Shown one piece after another: positions 63,650 to 64,000 of a stretch of DNA of 64,000 bases. The DNA lies in NCBI GenBank assembly GCA_022226935.1, contig CP092081.1:1382386-1446385 (forward strand). Direction: 5' to 3'. The first letter of the stretch is position 1; each line of letters starts with the position of its first letter. The position numbers and the translations under genes are program-made. Under the pieces are notes generated by a model, which made no database searches, was not told the origin of the DNA, and saw only the letters and a program-made list of their open reading frames with translations. The DNA is from Nitrospira sp. GTDB lineage: Bacteria; Nitrospirota; Nitrospiria; Nitrospirales; Nitrospiraceae.

Positions 63650-64000
63650 AGGCGCACGACCTCCAGGCTGACAGATTGGAAGCCCAGGCCACGGATCTCG
63701 TCCACAACCGAAACAAAACGTTCCAGCATCGTGACCTTGTCCGCACGCACGACGACCAGGGATTCTCGCGGGTGGGTCAACATTACGCTTTTGAGGCCGT
63801 CCGGGGGGACAGGACGATCATTAAGAAATAGCTCACCGTTGGCAGTTAAAGTTACCACGACGGGAACATCCTTATGATCCCCGGCCTCCTTCGCCTTGGC
63901 GAGGTTCACGGGAATTTGGCCCGTACTGATGAAGGTTGCGGTCGTCAGGACGATGACGAGCAGCACCAGCATCACATCCACCAATGGAATGACGTTGATC
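63646..64000 (-). CDS. exbD: ExbD, partial at the window edge
   Basis: The C-terminal ~117 residues of an ExbD-type subunit. Reading in from the edge the frame gives INVIPLVDVMLVLLVIV, the ExbD transmembrane signature with the conserved Asp, then a periplasmic domain (VVVTLTANGELFLNDRPV, SLVVVRADKVTMLERFVSVVDEIRGLG). The N-terminus lies beyond position 64000, and exbB presumably lies further upstream. It overlaps tonB by 4 nt, so both are one mRNA and use the proton gradient to power TonB. Confidence 0.9.
   Translation of the reverse strand, partial: INVIPLVDVMLVLLVIVLTTATFISTGQIPVNLAKAKEAGDHKDVPVVVTLTANGELFLNDRPVPPDGLKSVMLTHPRESLVVVRADKVTMLERFVSVVDEIRGLGFQSVSLEVVRL

Overview
This 64 kb window is most likely a chromosomal segment of a Nitrospira-type bacterium (phylum Nitrospirota). 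The pointers are a five-subunit 2-oxoacid:ferredoxin oxidoreductase operon of the kind used in the reductive TCA cycle, moderately high GC, a Gram-negative envelope (TonB/ExbD, porin, lipoproteins, MreBCD) and complete amino-acid biosynthesis operons. The genus is inferred from family knowledge; no rRNA or nitrite-oxidation gene is in the window.

Layout. (1) 1-4.34 kb is one end of an integrated mobile element. A leftward, translationally coupled set (Xre repressor, small ORF, Rep-like protein, Cys-rich protein) faces a rightward set (second Xre regulator, ImmA/IrrE-type protease, large serine recombinase). The recombinase frame runs into the 3' end of a tRNA-Asn gene and uses a stop codon inside it. 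(2) 4.4-9.8 kb, leftward: a small hypothetical gene, the five OFOR genes (epsilon, alpha, beta, gamma, delta in transcription order), YciI and DUF2203 proteins. (3) 9.9-25.9 kb, rightward: rho, rpmE, prfA, prmC, murA, hisG-D-B-H, a lipoprotein gene, hisA-F-IE, a HIT protein, dnaG, rpoD and a CAU-anticodon tRNA. (4) 25.9-29.1 kb: a zinc-ribbon coiled-coil protein, a short RNase HIII, an M48 lipoprotein protease, RNase P RNA and a thioredoxin-like gene whose 3' end is antisense to it. (5) 29.2-42.6 kb, rightward: ilvB-N-C, psd, pssA, a leucine-type T-box leader, leuA, cupin, leuB, NHL protein, asd, DUF2905, SpoIID-like, queA. (6) 42.6-54.8 kb: a leftward PpiD-like gene, then RDD, mreB-C-D, mrdA, rodA, rng, dprA, topA. 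(7) 54.8-64 kb is accessory and iron/redox flavoured. It holds two complementary bacterioferritins, a leftward operon (Com-like zinc ribbon, porin, lipoprotein, FMN-binding protein, His-rich four-helix membrane protein, HD-GYP, AraC), a divergent apbE, and tonB/exbD running off the edge.

How the parts work together. OFOR supplies reductive carboxylation for carbon fixation. The ilv and leu genes make branched-chain amino acids, and a T-box reading charged tRNA-Leu gates leuA. The his operon is nearly complete but has no hisC, hisN or hisZ here. The mre/mrd block builds the rod-shaped wall. In the last region ApbE would attach FMN to the FMN-binding protein beside it, suggesting an envelope flavin electron-transfer path. 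A Fur-like palindrome overlapping its promoter, a similar palindrome before the bacterioferritins and the neighbouring TonB system suggest a link to iron.

The most novel-looking items are the mobile-element module, the flavin/porin operon with its Fur-like site, the leuA T-box, and the rnpB/thioredoxin-like overlap.
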